64,000 nt of DNA from Leucobacter sp. Psy1 (GCF_020096995.1 NZ_CP083692.1:2480001-2544000), one strand, 5' to 3'. Numbered from the stretch's first letter, positions 17,177 through 26,695 are shown. Program-made: numbers and translations. Notes: generated by a model from the sequence alone, not told the origin.

Positions 17177-20100
17177 CCTCGAGCAGCAGCGTGAGCACGC
17201 GGCGCGCCCACGCGACGATGTCTCCGTCCGCCGCGGTGTCCGCCCCGCGTCCGGCTGCGACCCCAGCGAGCGGGCTGCGCGACCCGGCGCTCGATTCGAC
17301 GGCCGTCGGCAGCGGCACCTGCAGCGCACGGGTCGACTCGGTGTAGCGCGCTCCCGGGTACATCCGGTTCATGCGCATCTTCCGCGAGCCGGCAAGCTCG
17401 ACCGGTTCCATCCGGAGCGCCGGACCGGCCGCCACCATCTTCGAGAGCCCGAGTCGCGCCGCCTGCCGCCGGAGCGTCGACACCGCTGCCAGCTGCCGCA
17501 CCTCCTCCGGAGGTTCGCCGTACCGGTCAGTGAGCTCCTCGAGTACGAGGTCCACGTGATCGTCGGGCGCCTGCGGATGCGCTGCGGCGGAGAACTTCTG
17601 GTACGCCTCCAGGCGCAGCCGCTCGCTCTCCACGTAGTCCTCGGGAATGTGGGCGTCGACCGGGAGTTCGAGCACGAGCTCGGTGGGACCCTGCGTCTCC
17701 TCCCCCTTGAACGTGCTGACGGCCTCGCCGATCATGCGGAGATAGAGGTCGAACCCGACCCCGGCGATGTGCCCGGACTGCTCGCCGCCCAGCAGGTTGC
17801 CCGCGCCGCGCAGTTCCAGATCCTTGAGCGCGACCTGCATGCCCGACCCGAGTTCGTTGTTGGTCGCCAGCGTCTCCAGGCGCTCGTGCGCCGTCTCGGT
17901 GAGCGGGCGATCCGGGTCGTACAGGAAGTACGCGTACGCGCGCTCTCGGCTGCGGCCGACGCGCCCGCGCAGCTGGTGCAGCTGACTGAGCCCGTACTTG
18001 TCGGCGTTGTCGATGATGATGGTGTTCGCGTTCGCGATGTCGAGTCCGGTCTCGACGATCGTCGTCGAGACGAGCACGTCGTACTTCCGCTCCCAGAAGT
18101 CGAGCACGACGCGCTCGAGCTGAGACTCCGAGAGCTTGCCGTGCGCGACGGCGATCCGCGCGTCAGGCACGAGTTCAGAGAGCTGCGACGCCACGCGGTT
18201 GATCGACGAGACTCGATTGTGAACGAAGAAGACCTGCCCCTCGCGGAGCATCTCGCGCCTGATGGCCGCTGCGATCTGCTTGTCACTGCGCGCGCCGACG
18301 AACGTGAGGATCGGATGGCGATCCTCAGGCGGCGTCGCAAGCGTGGACATCTCGCGGATGCCCGTGACCGCCATCTCCAGTGTGCGCGGGATCGGGGTCG
18401 CGCTCATTGCGAGAATGTCGACGCCGGTCTTCAACTTCTTCAGCGAGTCCTTGTGCTCGACGCCGAAGCGCTGCTCCTCGTCGACGATGAGGAGACCGAG
18501 GTCGCGGTAGACGATGCTCTCGGAGAGCAATCGGTGCGTGCCGATGACGACGTCCACCGTCCCGGCGGCGAGTCCCTCGATGGTGTCACGGGCCTCGGAA
18601 TCGGTCTGGAAGCGGCTGAGCGCCCGAATCCGCACCGGGAACCCGGCGAAGCGGTTCTGGAACGTTTCGAGGTGCTGGTTCACGAGCAGCGTTGTCGGCA
18701 CGAGGATCGCGACCTGCTTGCCGTCCTGCACCGCTTTGAACGCGGCGCGCACCGCGACCTCGGTCTTGCCGAAGCCCACGTCACCCGCGAGCAGCCGGTC
18801 CATCGGCAGCGGGCGCTCCATGTCGCGCTTCACCTCGTCGATGGTGGTGAGCTGATCAACGGTCTCCGCGTACGGGAACGCCTCCTCGAGCTCGTGCTGC
18901 CACGGCGTGTCCGGGGAGAAGGCGTGCCCCTTCGAGGCCATGCGCGCCGAGTAGAGCTTCACGAGTTCCACCGCGATGTCGCGGACCGCCTTGCGTGCCT
19001 TCTTCTTCGCCGAGGCCCAGTCGCCACCGCCCATCTTCGACAGCGCCGGGGCCTCGCCGCCGACATAGCGGGACAGCTGGTCCAGCTGATCGGTGGGCAC
19101 GTAGAGCTTGTCCTTCGGCATACCCCGCTTCGATGAGGCGTACTCGAGCACGAGGTACTCGCGAAGCGACTTGGTCGCGTTCTTCCCGATGCCATTCGGC
19201 ACCATGCGCTGCGTCAGTTCGACGAACTGGCCGATACCGTGCGTCTCGTGGACCACGTAGTCGCCCGGATTCAGCTTGAGGGGGTCGACGACGTTCTTGC
19301 CGCGCCGCTTCGCGAGCTTCTGCCCGGTCTGCGCCTGACTCGAGACGGTGCGCCCGAAGAACTCCGCCTCCGTGGCGAAGATCACCCTGGCCTCGGTGCT
19401 CTCGAACCCGGTCCACGCCGTCCCGCGGACGAGGTACACGACACCGGTCTCCGGTTCGTCGGGGAGCGCGTCGACCATGCGGGCCGCAACGCCGGCCTCG
19501 GCCAGCAGGTCCCTCGCCCGCTCGACGTAGCCACTGCCCTGCGCTGAGACGACCGCGATCCACTCCGACTCCGAGCGCTCGCGCAGCAGCGACACGGCCG
19601 CTTCCGTCGCGTCGGCGCCCGAGCGCTTCGTGACGGGGGTGCCGCTCACCGTCAGCTCCGTGCGCAGCAGACGCACCTCGCCGATCTCGGAGTCCGCCCC
19701 GGTGTCGAGGGCGTCGAGCGACTCGGGATCCTCATCGTGGACAAAACTCGAGACGCTCCACCACGGCCCGTCAGCGGCTCGTCGCAGCTCCTGCATCGTG
19801 AGCATGCCGCTGTCGTCCGTCGGCACTGGCGCGTCGGCTCCCGCCGTCGCCGCGTGCCACGCGGCCTCGAGAAACTCGCGGTTGGTCTCGGCGAGGCTCA
19901 CCGCGCGACTGGCGACCTTCTCCGGCGACGCCACAAGGATCGCCCCGCCCTCGGGCAGCAGACCCGTGAGCGGCGTCAACCCTGGCACGAGCTGCGGCAG
20001 CAGGCTCTCCATGCCCTCGACCGCGATCCCCTCGCTCATGCGCTCGAGCAGACCGCTCAGAGCCGGAAATCGCGGGAGCAGTTCGGCGGCTCGAGCACGC

Positions 20101-20825
20101 ACCTCGTCGGTGAGGAGGAGCTCGCGGGCGGGCCAGAGCTCCACGCTCGGCATCGGGTCGCCCGCGCTCCGCTGATCGGCGACGCCGAAGCGGCGCACCT
20201 GATCCACCTCGTCGCCGAAGAAGTCGACGCGGATCGCCTGCTCGGAGGTCGGCGGGAAGACATCGAGAATTCCGCCGCGCACCGCGAACTCGCCCCGGCG
20301 CGTCACCATGTCGACCCGGGTGTACGCGAGCTCCACGAGACGTCGTGCGATGACATCGAGGCCGGCGGAATCTTCGCCTGCCCGGAGCACGATCGGCTCT
20401 GCTGCGGAGGCGTGCGGGGACACCGGTTGCAGCGCAGCCCGCACCGATGCCACCATCACGAGCGGGCGGGATCCGTCGTGCTCGCGCAGCATGCGGAGCG
20501 CCGCGGACCGGCGCCCCACCGTCTCCGCGCTCGGGCTGAGCCGTTCGTGCGGCAGCGTCTCCCAAGCCGAGAACTCGGTCGTCTCCGCCTCGGGCAGCAG
20601 GGAGCCGATCGCACCCCGCAGTGCATCAGCCTCACGACTCGTCGCCGCGATGACGAGCAACGGACCCGTGTGCCCCTGCTCGCGCCGTCGGCGCACCAGG
20701 CCTGCGATGAGGGGCGCGCGCATGCCCTCCGTGACCGCGAACTCCGTGTCGCGGTCAGCCGCGTCGAGCGCTCGAGCGAACGAGTCGGAGCGCTCGAGAA
20801 TCCGGTCCAGCCCCGCGAGACTCAC
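17154..20825 (-). CDS. mfd: Transcription-repair coupling factor
   Basis: 1,223 residues from GTG at 20825, which overlaps the pth stop as GTGA; the longer open frame upstream is pth read in another phase. The N-terminal UvrB-like module carries RRGEFAVRGGILDVFP and VRVDFFGDEVD-type motifs. The RNA-polymerase-interaction domain includes NPGDYVVHETHGIGQFV. Helicase motifs follow: GDVGFGKTEVAVRAAFKA (Walker A), VDEEQRFGVEHK (DEEQ), SATPIPRTL, and HQLRGRVGRSRERAYAYF. It removes RNA polymerase stalled at lesions and recruits UvrA. It is translationally coupled to pth. Confidence 0.97.
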   Translation of the reverse strand: MSLAGLDRILERSDSFARALDAADRDTEFAVTEGMRAPLIAGLVRRRREQGHTGPLLVIAATSREADALRGAIGSLLPEAETTEFSAWETLPHERLSPSAETVGRRSAALRMLREHDGSRPLVMVASVRAALQPVSPHASAAEPIVLRAGEDSAGLDVIARRLVELAYTRVDMVTRRGEFAVRGGILDVFPPTSEQAIRVDFFGDEVDQVRRFGVADQRSAGDPMPSVELWPARELLLTDEVRARAAELLPRFPALSGLLERMSEGIAVEGMESLLPQLVPGLTPLTGLLPEGGAILVASPEKVASRAVSLAETNREFLEAAWHAATAGADAPVPTDDSGMLTMQELRRAADGPWWSVSSFVHDEDPESLDALDTGADSEIGEVRLLRTELTVSGTPVTKRSGADATEAAVSLLRERSESEWIAVVSAQGSGYVERARDLLAEAGVAARMVDALPDEPETGVVYLVRGTAWTGFESTEARVIFATEAEFFGRTVSSQAQTGQKLAKRRGKNVVDPLKLNPGDYVVHETHGIGQFVELTQRMVPNGIGKNATKSLREYLVLEYASSKRGMPKDKLYVPTDQLDQLSRYVGGEAPALSKMGGGDWASAKKKARKAVRDIAVELVKLYSARMASKGHAFSPDTPWQHELEEAFPYAETVDQLTTIDEVKRDMERPLPMDRLLAGDVGFGKTEVAVRAAFKAVQDGKQVAILVPTTLLVNQHLETFQNRFAGFPVRIRALSRFQTDSEARDTIEGLAAGTVDVVIGTHRLLSESIVYRDLGLLIVDEEQRFGVEHKDSLKKLKTGVDILAMSATPIPRTLEMAVTGIREMSTLATPPEDRHPILTFVGARSDKQIAAAIRREMLREGQVFFVHNRVSSINRVASQLSELVPDARIAVAHGKLSESQLERVVLDFWERKYDVLVSTTIVETGLDIANANTIIIDNADKYGLSQLHQLRGRVGRSRERAYAYFLYDPDRPLTETAHERLETLATNNELGSGMQVALKDLELRGAGNLLGGEQSGHIAGVGFDLYLRMIGEAVSTFKGEETQGPTELVLELPVDAHIPEDYVESERLRLEAYQKFSAAAHPQAPDDHVDLVLEELTDRYGEPPEEVRQLAAVSTLRRQAARLGLSKMVAAGPALRMEPVELAGSRKMRMNRMYPGARYTESTRALQVPLPTAVESSAGSRSPLAGVAAGRGADTAADGDIVAWARRVLTLLLEEDAPASV

Positions 20826-21412
20826 TTCGCCGGCCTTCCGTGAAAGCGCTGCTGCGCAGCCGTGAGCCCGTCGACGACGAGCGCTTCGGTCGCGTCGGCC
20901 GCGTCTTCCAGGAGCACACCGAGCGACTGCCGCTCGACGGACGCGAACGGTTTCAGCACGAAATCCGCGGCGCTCTGCTGACCGGGCGGGCGGCCGATGC
21001 CGATCCGCACCCGCGAGAAGTCGGGGGTGTCCAGGGCGCGCGCGATGTCGCGAATACCGTTGTGTCCGCCGTGACCGCCGCCGCGCTTCAGGCGGAGCGA
21101 GTCGAACGGCAGGTCGAGCTCGTCGTGCAGCACGATCAGGTGATCGGGGTCGACGCCGTAGTACTTCACGAGGCTCGAGACCGGGCCACCCGACGTGTTC
21201 ATGAAGCTGTTCGGCTTCGCGAGGATGAGCTTCGGCCCCCCGGGAACAGTCCGCCCCTCGGCGACGCGCGCGTTCGTGCGGTGCGAAGAGAACCGACTGC
21301 CGATCCGGTCGGCGAGCACGTCCAATGCCAGCTGCCCGACGTTGTGCCGGGTCGCCTCGTACTGGGCGCCCGGATTTCCGAGTCCCACTACGAGCCATGC
21401 ATCGCCGCTCAC
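20822..21412 (-). CDS. pth: Peptidyl-tRNA hydrolase
   Basis: 196 residues from GTG at 21412. AAGGAG sits 5 nt before this codon, so I prefer it to the ATG 117 nt further upstream. Family motifs: VVGLGNPGAQYEATRHNVG (catalytic His in RHN), KPNSFMNTSGGPV, VLHDELDLPFDSLRLKRGGG and GHNGIRDI. It recycles peptidyl-tRNAs released prematurely from ribosomes. It is coupled to mfd by a 4-nt overlap. Confidence 0.96.
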   Translation of the reverse strand: MSGDAWLVVGLGNPGAQYEATRHNVGQLALDVLADRIGSRFSSHRTNARVAEGRTVPGGPKLILAKPNSFMNTSGGPVSSLVKYYGVDPDHLIVLHDELDLPFDSLRLKRGGGHGGHNGIRDIARALDTPDFSRVRIGIGRPPGQQSAADFVLKPFASVERQSLGVLLEDAADATEALVVDGLTAAQQRFHGRPAK

Positions 21413-21555
21413 GACTTCTCCTTCGTTTCTGCGCTCATCCGCGCGCTGCCGGTCTTCTCCCGACCCGTTCCGCCGGTTGACGAGCCGATCGATCCAACCC
21501 CGCAATATCTTCTCACCCTCTTCTGACACGACGCCCCCACCCCGGCAACGTCAAA

Positions 21556-21591
21556 GCCCGCCGAGGCGGCCGAACGACCACCCCGACGGGC
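21556..21591 (-). terminator. Terminator hairpin after rplY
   Basis: An 11-bp stem with two G-U pairs (GCCCGTCGGGG with CCTCGGCGGGC on the minus strand), a 14-nt loop and a TTT tail lie about 22 nt after the rplY stop. It would separate rplY from pth-mfd. Confidence 0.65.
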
Positions 21592-21613
21592 CAGAGACAC
21601 GTGCGTCGACCGC

Positions 21614-22222
21614 TTACTCTGCGGCTTCCTCCTCGGAGGCGGCCTCCTCGGCAGCGCCTTCCTCGTTCTCCTCGGTCACGGTAGCGCGCGGCACGACGAT
21701 GTGGACGACGAGCTGCTCCGGATCGTCGAGGAGCTCAGCACCCTTCGGCAGCTCGATCTGGCCGGCGAGCACCTGCGTGCCCTCCTCGAAGCCCTCGACC
21801 GAGGTCTCGAGCGAATCGGGGATGGAGGTCGCGGGAACGCTCAGGCGCAGCGCGGTGAGCTCCTGCAGTGCGTTCGTGCCGGAGAAGGACTCGCCGGTCA
21901 CGTGCACCGGAACCTCGACCTCGACCTTCTCGCCGCGGCGCACCACCACGAGATCGACGTGCTCGATGATCTGGCGCACCGGATCCTTCTGGACGTCCTT
22001 TACGAGGACAAGGTGCTTCTTGCCGTCGACCGACAGGTCGATCAGCGCGTTCGCGTGACGGACGATCAGCCCGAGCGCGTGGGTGTTCACCGAGACGTGG
22101 ACCGGATCGGTGCCGTGGCCGTAGACGACGGCCGGGGTCTGGCCTGCGGCGCGAAGCTTGCGCGCTGCTCCCTTGCCGAAGCTCTCGCGGACGGCGCCTT
22201 CGAGCTCGTACTGCTCGCTCAT
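21614..22222 (-). CDS. rplY: 50S ribosomal protein bL25, long (CTC) form
   Basis: 202 residues from ATG 22222, with GAGGAG 7 nt upstream. The N-terminal L25 domain binds 5S rRNA (ESFGKGAARKLRAAGQTPAVVYGHG). The C-terminal TL5-type beta domain covers VEVEVPVHVTGE to VVHIVVPRA. A strongly acidic tail of Glu and Ala follows. The long form is typical of actinobacteria and is linked to stress tolerance in other phyla. Confidence 0.95.
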   Translation of the reverse strand: MSEQYELEGAVRESFGKGAARKLRAAGQTPAVVYGHGTDPVHVSVNTHALGLIVRHANALIDLSVDGKKHLVLVKDVQKDPVRQIIEHVDLVVVRRGEKVEVEVPVHVTGESFSGTNALQELTALRLSVPATSIPDSLETSVEGFEEGTQVLAGQIELPKGAELLDDPEQLVVHIVVPRATVTEENEEGAAEEAASEEEAAE

Positions 22223-22500
22223 AGTTGTTCTCCTCATCACGGGCTCGCGCCCATCGGTGGCGGCACAGCCGCCAGGTTCGATGTTGATTCGCACTTTCGC
22301 GGCAGCGATGCCCGCTCGGAGCAGCCCGTCCCGCGTCGATTACGGATGCTCGCGCATCCCTCGCCGAAGTACAGCGGTCAAGTCTACACGATCCACTGTG
22401 AGCGGCGTGACCGGCAGCGGCGCACCCAGTAGGGTGAATACGGGCGCGTCCACGCGCCCTGCACCCGCGCACCCGGTTATCTCGGAATGGAACGACAGAC

Positions 22501-23949
22501 ATGACATCAACGCCCGAAGCAAACATCGGAGTCGTCGGCCTGGCCGTCATGGGCGCCAACCTCGCTCGGAACCTCGCGAGCCGCGAGGGCAACCGCGTTG
22601 CCGTCTACAACCGCTCCCCCGAGCGCACCCGCGCGCTCGTCGAGGCGCACCCCGAGGCGAACTTCGTGGCCTCCGAGACCGTCGCAGACTTCGCCGCGAG
22701 CCTGACCCGCCCGCGCACCGCGATCATCATGGTTCAGGCCGGCTCGGCCACCGACGCCGTCATCCAGGAGCTCGCCGCCGTCTTCGAGCCCGGCGACATC
22801 ATCATCGACGGTGGCAACGCCCAGTTCACCGATACGATCCGCCGCGAGCATGAAATGCGCCAGCGCGGGCTGCACTTCGTTGGCGCCGGCATCTCGGGCG
22901 GCGAGGAGGGCGCACTCAACGGACCGAGCATCATGCCGGGCGGATCCGAGGAGGCCTACGCCACCGTCGGCCCCATCTTCGAGTCCATCGCGGCACGCGC
23001 CGACGACGGCGAGCCCTGCGTCACGCACGTCGGCAGCGACGGCTCCGGTCACTTCGTGAAGATGGTGCACAACGGCATCGAGTACGCCGACATGCAGCTC
23101 ATTGCCGAGAGCTACGACCTGCTGCGCCGCGTCGGGGGCCTCGAGCCCGCGGAGATCGCCGACGTGTTCACTGAGTGGAACACCGGCGAACTCGACAGCT
23201 ACCTCATCGAGATCACCGGCGAGGTGCTGCGGCAGATCGACGAGCGCACCGGTCGCCCCTTCATCGACATCGTGCTCGATCAGGCCGGCCAGAAGGGCAC
23301 CGGCACCTGGACGGTCCAATCAGCACTCACGCTCGGCACACCCATCAGCGGCATCGCCGAAGCCGTCTTCGCACGCGGCCTCTCATCGCACCCGGAGCAG
23401 CGTCTCGCCGGGGCGCGGCTCGCCGGCCCGAGCAAGACCGTCGAGATCGAGGATCGCGACGCCTTCGTCGAGGACGTGCGGCAGGCGCTGTACGCCTCGA
23501 AGATCGTTGCCTACTCGCAGGGATTCGACGTCATCCGCACCGCCGCCCGTCAGTACGGGTGGAAGATCGACCCGTCGGCGATCGCAAAGATCTGGCGCGC
23601 CGGCTGCATCATCCAGGCCCGGTTCCTCGGACGCATCGCCGACGCGTACCGTGCCGACGCCGACCTCGTCGCGCTGATCACCGCACCGTTCTTCGCCGAC
23701 GCCACCGGCCGCGCTCAGGACTCCTGGCGCCGGGTCGTGTCCACCGCTGCGCTCGCGGGCGTTCCCGCCCCCGGATTCGCCTCGTCGCTCTCGTACTACG
23801 ACGGCCTCCGCGCGACCCGCCTCCCCGCCGCCCTCATCCAGGGACAGCGCGACTACTTCGGGGCGCACACGTACCGTCGCGTCGACGGCCCTGGCGTCTT
23901 CCACACCGAGTGGTCGGGCGATCGCTCGGAGACGCAGATCTCGGAGTAG
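22501..23949 (+). CDS. gnd: 6-phosphogluconate dehydrogenase, NADP-dependent, decarboxylating
   Basis: 482 residues, the long dimeric form. GVVGLAVMGANLARNLASREG is the coenzyme-binding start and YNRSPERTRAL contains the NADP-selecting residues. GAGISGGEEGALNGPSIMPGG and HFVKMVHNGIEYADMQLIAE hold the substrate and catalytic Lys. It oxidises 6-phosphogluconate to ribulose 5-phosphate + CO2 in the pentose phosphate pathway. The neighbouring prs gene on the other strand uses the ribose 5-phosphate made downstream. A possible promoter (GTGACC, 17 bp, TAGGGT, near 22407-22435) lies about 65 nt upstream. A strong hairpin follows the stop. Confidence 0.97.
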   Translation: MTSTPEANIGVVGLAVMGANLARNLASREGNRVAVYNRSPERTRALVEAHPEANFVASETVADFAASLTRPRTAIIMVQAGSATDAVIQELAAVFEPGDIIIDGGNAQFTDTIRREHEMRQRGLHFVGAGISGGEEGALNGPSIMPGGSEEAYATVGPIFESIAARADDGEPCVTHVGSDGSGHFVKMVHNGIEYADMQLIAESYDLLRRVGGLEPAEIADVFTEWNTGELDSYLIEITGEVLRQIDERTGRPFIDIVLDQAGQKGTGTWTVQSALTLGTPISGIAEAVFARGLSSHPEQRLAGARLAGPSKTVEIEDRDAFVEDVRQALYASKIVAYSQGFDVIRTAARQYGWKIDPSAIAKIWRAGCIIQARFLGRIADAYRADADLVALITAPFFADATGRAQDSWRRVVSTAALAGVPAPGFASSLSYYDGLRATRLPAALIQGQRDYFGAHTYRRVDGPGVFHTEWSGDRSETQISE

Positions 23950-23957
23950 CACCGCCT

Positions 23958-24005
23958 ACGCGAAAGCGGGCCAGCGCCTCTCGGGGTGCTGGCCCGCTTT
24001 CGCGT
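23958..24005. terminator. Strong hairpin between gnd and prs
   Basis: A perfect 18-bp stem (ACGCGAAAGCGGGCCAGC with its complement) with a 12-nt loop begins 8 nt after the gnd stop. It can work on both strands, but lies about 210 nt after the prs stop. Confidence 0.8.
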
Positions 24006-24042
24006 GGTGCCGACCTCATGGCCAACACCCTCGGAGACTTCA

Positions 24043-24093
24043 GTGGAGGGTTTCGCATGCTTTCCGGGAGGAATAACATGCGAAACCCTCCAC
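24043..24093. repeat. Perfect 17-bp inverted repeat with a 17-nt loop
   Basis: GTGGAGGGTTTCGCATG (24043-24059) is exactly complementary to 24077-24093. The loop contains GGGAGGAATAA and the second arm begins CATG, so a ribosome-site-like GGAGG and an ATG would be masked by the stem. It is not needed as a terminator, since one lies just upstream. It shares layout with the hairpin behind fhs at 54710-54770. Confidence 0.7.
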
Positions 24094-24103
24094 GCAACGG
24101 TGA

Positions 24104-24219
24104 GGCAGTCGGCTCGGTGCGCTGCCTGCTAGGCCGACACCCCGCGCTTCGCTCCATGGGCCGGCGCAGCAGCGCCGCCGCGACCCGGCAGCCAGCGCGG
24201 TGCACTGTCTGCTAGGCCG
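24104..24219. repeat. Imperfect 33-bp direct repeat reaching into the prs 3' end
   Basis: 24104-24136 and 24187-24219 match at 28 of 33 positions, with the last 21 matching at 19. The second copy contains the prs stop codon and its last codons; the first copy is a spare tail 83 bp further downstream of prs. Direct repeats of a gene's 3' end can mark an old site-specific integration or a tandem duplication. Confidence 0.55.
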
Positions 24220-25189
24220 CGCCCTCAAACATGGAGGTGACGGAGCCGTCCTCGAAGACCTCGTGGATCGCCTGCGCGAGCAGCGGAGCGATCGACAGCA
24301 CCGTCAACTTGTCGAACCGCTTCTCATCCGTCAGCGGCAGGGTGTCGGTGACGACGACCTGATCGATGAACTCCGCCGAAAGCCGCTCTTTCGCCGGGCC
24401 TGAGAAGATCGCGTGCGTGCAGGCGATCGTCACGCCGCGCGCACCGTTCGCCTTGAGCGCCTCAGCGGCCTTCGCGATCGTGCCGCCCGTGTCGATCATG
24501 TCGTCGACGAGCAGGCACCAGCGATCCTTCACGTCACCGACGATCTCGTGCACCGAGACCTCGTTGGCAACCTTGGGGTCGCGCCGCTTGTGGATGATCG
24601 CGAGCGGCGCATCCAGCTTGTCGCTCCACATGTCGGCCACGCGCACGCGTCCCATGTCGGGCGAGACGATGGTGAGGTCGTCGCGGTTGAGCGTCTTGCG
24701 GAAGTGCGCCATCAGCACCGGCATGGCGAAGAGGTGGTCCACGGGGCCGTCGAAGAAGCCCTGGATCTGTGCGGCGTGCAGGTCGATCGTCATGATCCGG
24801 TTCGCGCCCGCTGCCTTGAAGAGATCAGCGACGAGACGCGCCGAGATGGGCTCGCGGCCGCGACCCTTCTTGTCCTGACGCGAGTACGGGTAGAACGGCG
24901 CCACGACGGTGATCCGCTTGGCCGAGGCGCGCTTCAGCGCGTCGACCATGATGAGCTGCTCCATGAGCCACTCGTTGATGGGGTGGGTGTGCGATTGGAT
25001 GACGAAGGCGTCCGCGCCGCGGACGCTCTCGCCGAACCTCGCGTACAGCTCGCCGTTGGCGAAGGTGCGCGAGTCGGTCGGCACGAGCTCCGCGCCGAGT
25101 TCGCTGGCGACGTGCTCTGCGAGCTCCGGGTATGCCCGGCCAGAGATGAGGACCAGCTTCTTCTGCCCGGCCATCTCGATAGCGCTCAT
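24212..25189 (-). CDS. prs: Ribose-phosphate pyrophosphokinase
   Basis: 325 residues. It makes PRPP from ribose 5-phosphate and ATP, for nucleotides, histidine and tryptophan. Visible motifs: SGRAYPELAEHVASELG, the flexible catalytic loop around APFYPYSRQDKKGRGREP, TIDLHAAQIQGFFDGPVDHL, and the PRPP-binding loop LLVDDMIDTGGTIAKAA. It starts 4 nt after the glmU stop codon with a GGGAG inside the glmU end, so the two are one operon. This is the common glmU-prs pair. Confidence 0.97.
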   Translation of the reverse strand: MSAIEMAGQKKLVLISGRAYPELAEHVASELGAELVPTDSRTFANGELYARFGESVRGADAFVIQSHTHPINEWLMEQLIMVDALKRASAKRITVVAPFYPYSRQDKKGRGREPISARLVADLFKAAGANRIMTIDLHAAQIQGFFDGPVDHLFAMPVLMAHFRKTLNRDDLTIVSPDMGRVRVADMWSDKLDAPLAIIHKRRDPKVANEVSVHEIVGDVKDRWCLLVDDMIDTGGTIAKAAEALKANGARGVTIACTHAIFSGPAKERLSAEFIDQVVVTDTLPLTDEKRFDKLTVLSIAPLLAQAIHEVFEDGSVTSMFEGAA

Positions 25190-25193
25190 GCTT

Positions 25194-26633
25194 CTATTTC
25201 TCTCCCGTGTTGTGCTGTGAACGGTCGGCCGCTTCAGCGGTGTTCGTTCCCGGTCGGTTCTCGGCCACCCATCCCTCGATGTTGCGCTGCGGCGCGACAT
25301 TCAGGGCGAGGGAGCCGGAAGGAACGTTCTTGCGCACGACCGTCCCGGCGGCGGTGTAGACGCCGTCCGCGATCGTGACGGGCGCGATGAGCACGTTGTC
25401 GGAGCCGATGCGCACGGCGTCGCCGATCTCGGTGCGGTGCTTCTGCACGCCGTCGTAGTTCGCCACGATGGTGCCGGCACCGATGTTGGTGCCCGCGCCG
25501 ACGGTCGCGTCGCCGACGTAGCTGAGGTGCGGGATCTTGCTGCCGTCGCCGATGACGCTGTTCTTCGTCTCGACGAATGCGCCGATCTTGCCGGCGGCGC
25601 CGAGCTCGGTGCCAGGTCGGAGGTAGGAGAACGGTCCGACCTCGGCTCCCGCACCGATCACGGCGAGGGTGGCCTCGCTGCGGCGGATGTGCGCACCGGC
25701 GCCGACCTCGCAGTCGACGAGCGTGGTGTCGGGGCCCACGGTCGCTCCCGTCGCGATGCTCGTGGCGCCGCGGAGGTGGGTGCCCGGGAGGATCGTCACG
25801 TCCGGCTCGATCGAGACGTCGGCGTCGATCCAGGTGGTCCGCGGATCCTGGATGGTGACGCCGGCCCGCTGGTGCGCGAGCACGATGCGCCGGTTGAGTT
25901 CGCGGCCGGCCTCCGAGAGCTGCGCACGGTCGTTCACGCCGGCGATGAGCCAGGGATCGTCGGTGGCGACGGCTTCGACGGCGCCGCCGACGGAGAGGAT
26001 CCGCGCCGCCGCGTCGGTGAGGTACTTCTCGCCCTGGGCGTTCTCCGTGGTGATCTCGGCCAAGGCCTGTTCGAGAGCGCGGCGAGCGAAGACGTAGACG
26101 CCTCCGTTGATCTCGGTGACGCGACGCTCGGCGTCTGAGGCGTCCTTCTCTTCGACGATGCCGGTCACGGCGCCCGAGGTGTCGCGCAAGATGCGGCCCA
26201 GGCCGGTCGGGTTGTCGAAGATGGCGGAGAGCATCGTCATGGCGCGGCCGCCGTCGGTGTGACCGCGGACCAGCCGCTCGAGCATGGACGTGTCGATGAG
26301 GGGAACGTCACCGGAGAGGACGACGACCGAACCGTCGAAGTCTGCGGGGAGGGCGGCAACCGCCTGCTCCACGGCCCTTCCGGTGCCGGGCACGTCGTCC
26401 TGATCGACGATGACGGTGTCGGGGGCGTGATCGAGGATCGCATCGGAGACTCGCTCGCGCTCGTGCCGCACGACGGCCACGATGGTGCGAGGGTCCAGAC
26501 CAGCGGCCGCGTCGAGCACGTGGGCGATGAGCGATCGCCCGCCGATCGGGTGCAGGACCTTCGGAGTTGAGGACTTCATGCGGGTGCCCTGGCCTGCGGC
26601 CAGGATGACGACCGCGAGCGACCGTTCTGCCAT
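25194..26633 (-). CDS. glmU: Bifunctional UDP-N-acetylglucosamine pyrophosphorylase / glucosamine-1-phosphate N-acetyltransferase
   Basis: 479 residues with both domains. The N-terminal uridyltransferase begins VVILAAGQGTRMKSSTPKVLH and has SGDVPLIDTSML and the substrate segment EINGGVYVF. The C-terminal left-handed beta-helix has the hexapeptide pattern and IGAFVETKNSVIGDGSKI. The acetyl-CoA region is GTIVANYDGVQKHRTEIGD. It makes UDP-GlcNAc for peptidoglycan. A variable tail follows. It heads the glmU-prs operon, with the tRNA-Gln gene 62 nt upstream on the same strand. Confidence 0.97.
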   Translation of the reverse strand: MAERSLAVVILAAGQGTRMKSSTPKVLHPIGGRSLIAHVLDAAAGLDPRTIVAVVRHERERVSDAILDHAPDTVIVDQDDVPGTGRAVEQAVAALPADFDGSVVVLSGDVPLIDTSMLERLVRGHTDGGRAMTMLSAIFDNPTGLGRILRDTSGAVTGIVEEKDASDAERRVTEINGGVYVFARRALEQALAEITTENAQGEKYLTDAAARILSVGGAVEAVATDDPWLIAGVNDRAQLSEAGRELNRRIVLAHQRAGVTIQDPRTTWIDADVSIEPDVTILPGTHLRGATSIATGATVGPDTTLVDCEVGAGAHIRRSEATLAVIGAGAEVGPFSYLRPGTELGAAGKIGAFVETKNSVIGDGSKIPHLSYVGDATVGAGTNIGAGTIVANYDGVQKHRTEIGDAVRIGSDNVLIAPVTIADGVYTAAGTVVRKNVPSGSLALNVAPQRNIEGWVAENRPGTNTAEAADRSQHNTGEK

Positions 26634-26695
26634 GTGGTGTGGTCCTTCCTTCGGGGTACCCGAGCCGCTGGCTCCGCGGTCACTCGGGACCGCCG

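Noticed and set aside
20826..21398. Extension of Mfd to 1,414 residues upstream of its GTG
   Set aside because: The extra sequence is pth read in another phase; the GTGA overlap gives the normal Mfd length.
22223..22500. Regulatory RNA in the 278-bp gap between rplY and gnd
   Set aside because: Several short GC-rich stems exist, but none is long or flanked by typical switch elements; only a weak gnd promoter candidate can be supported.
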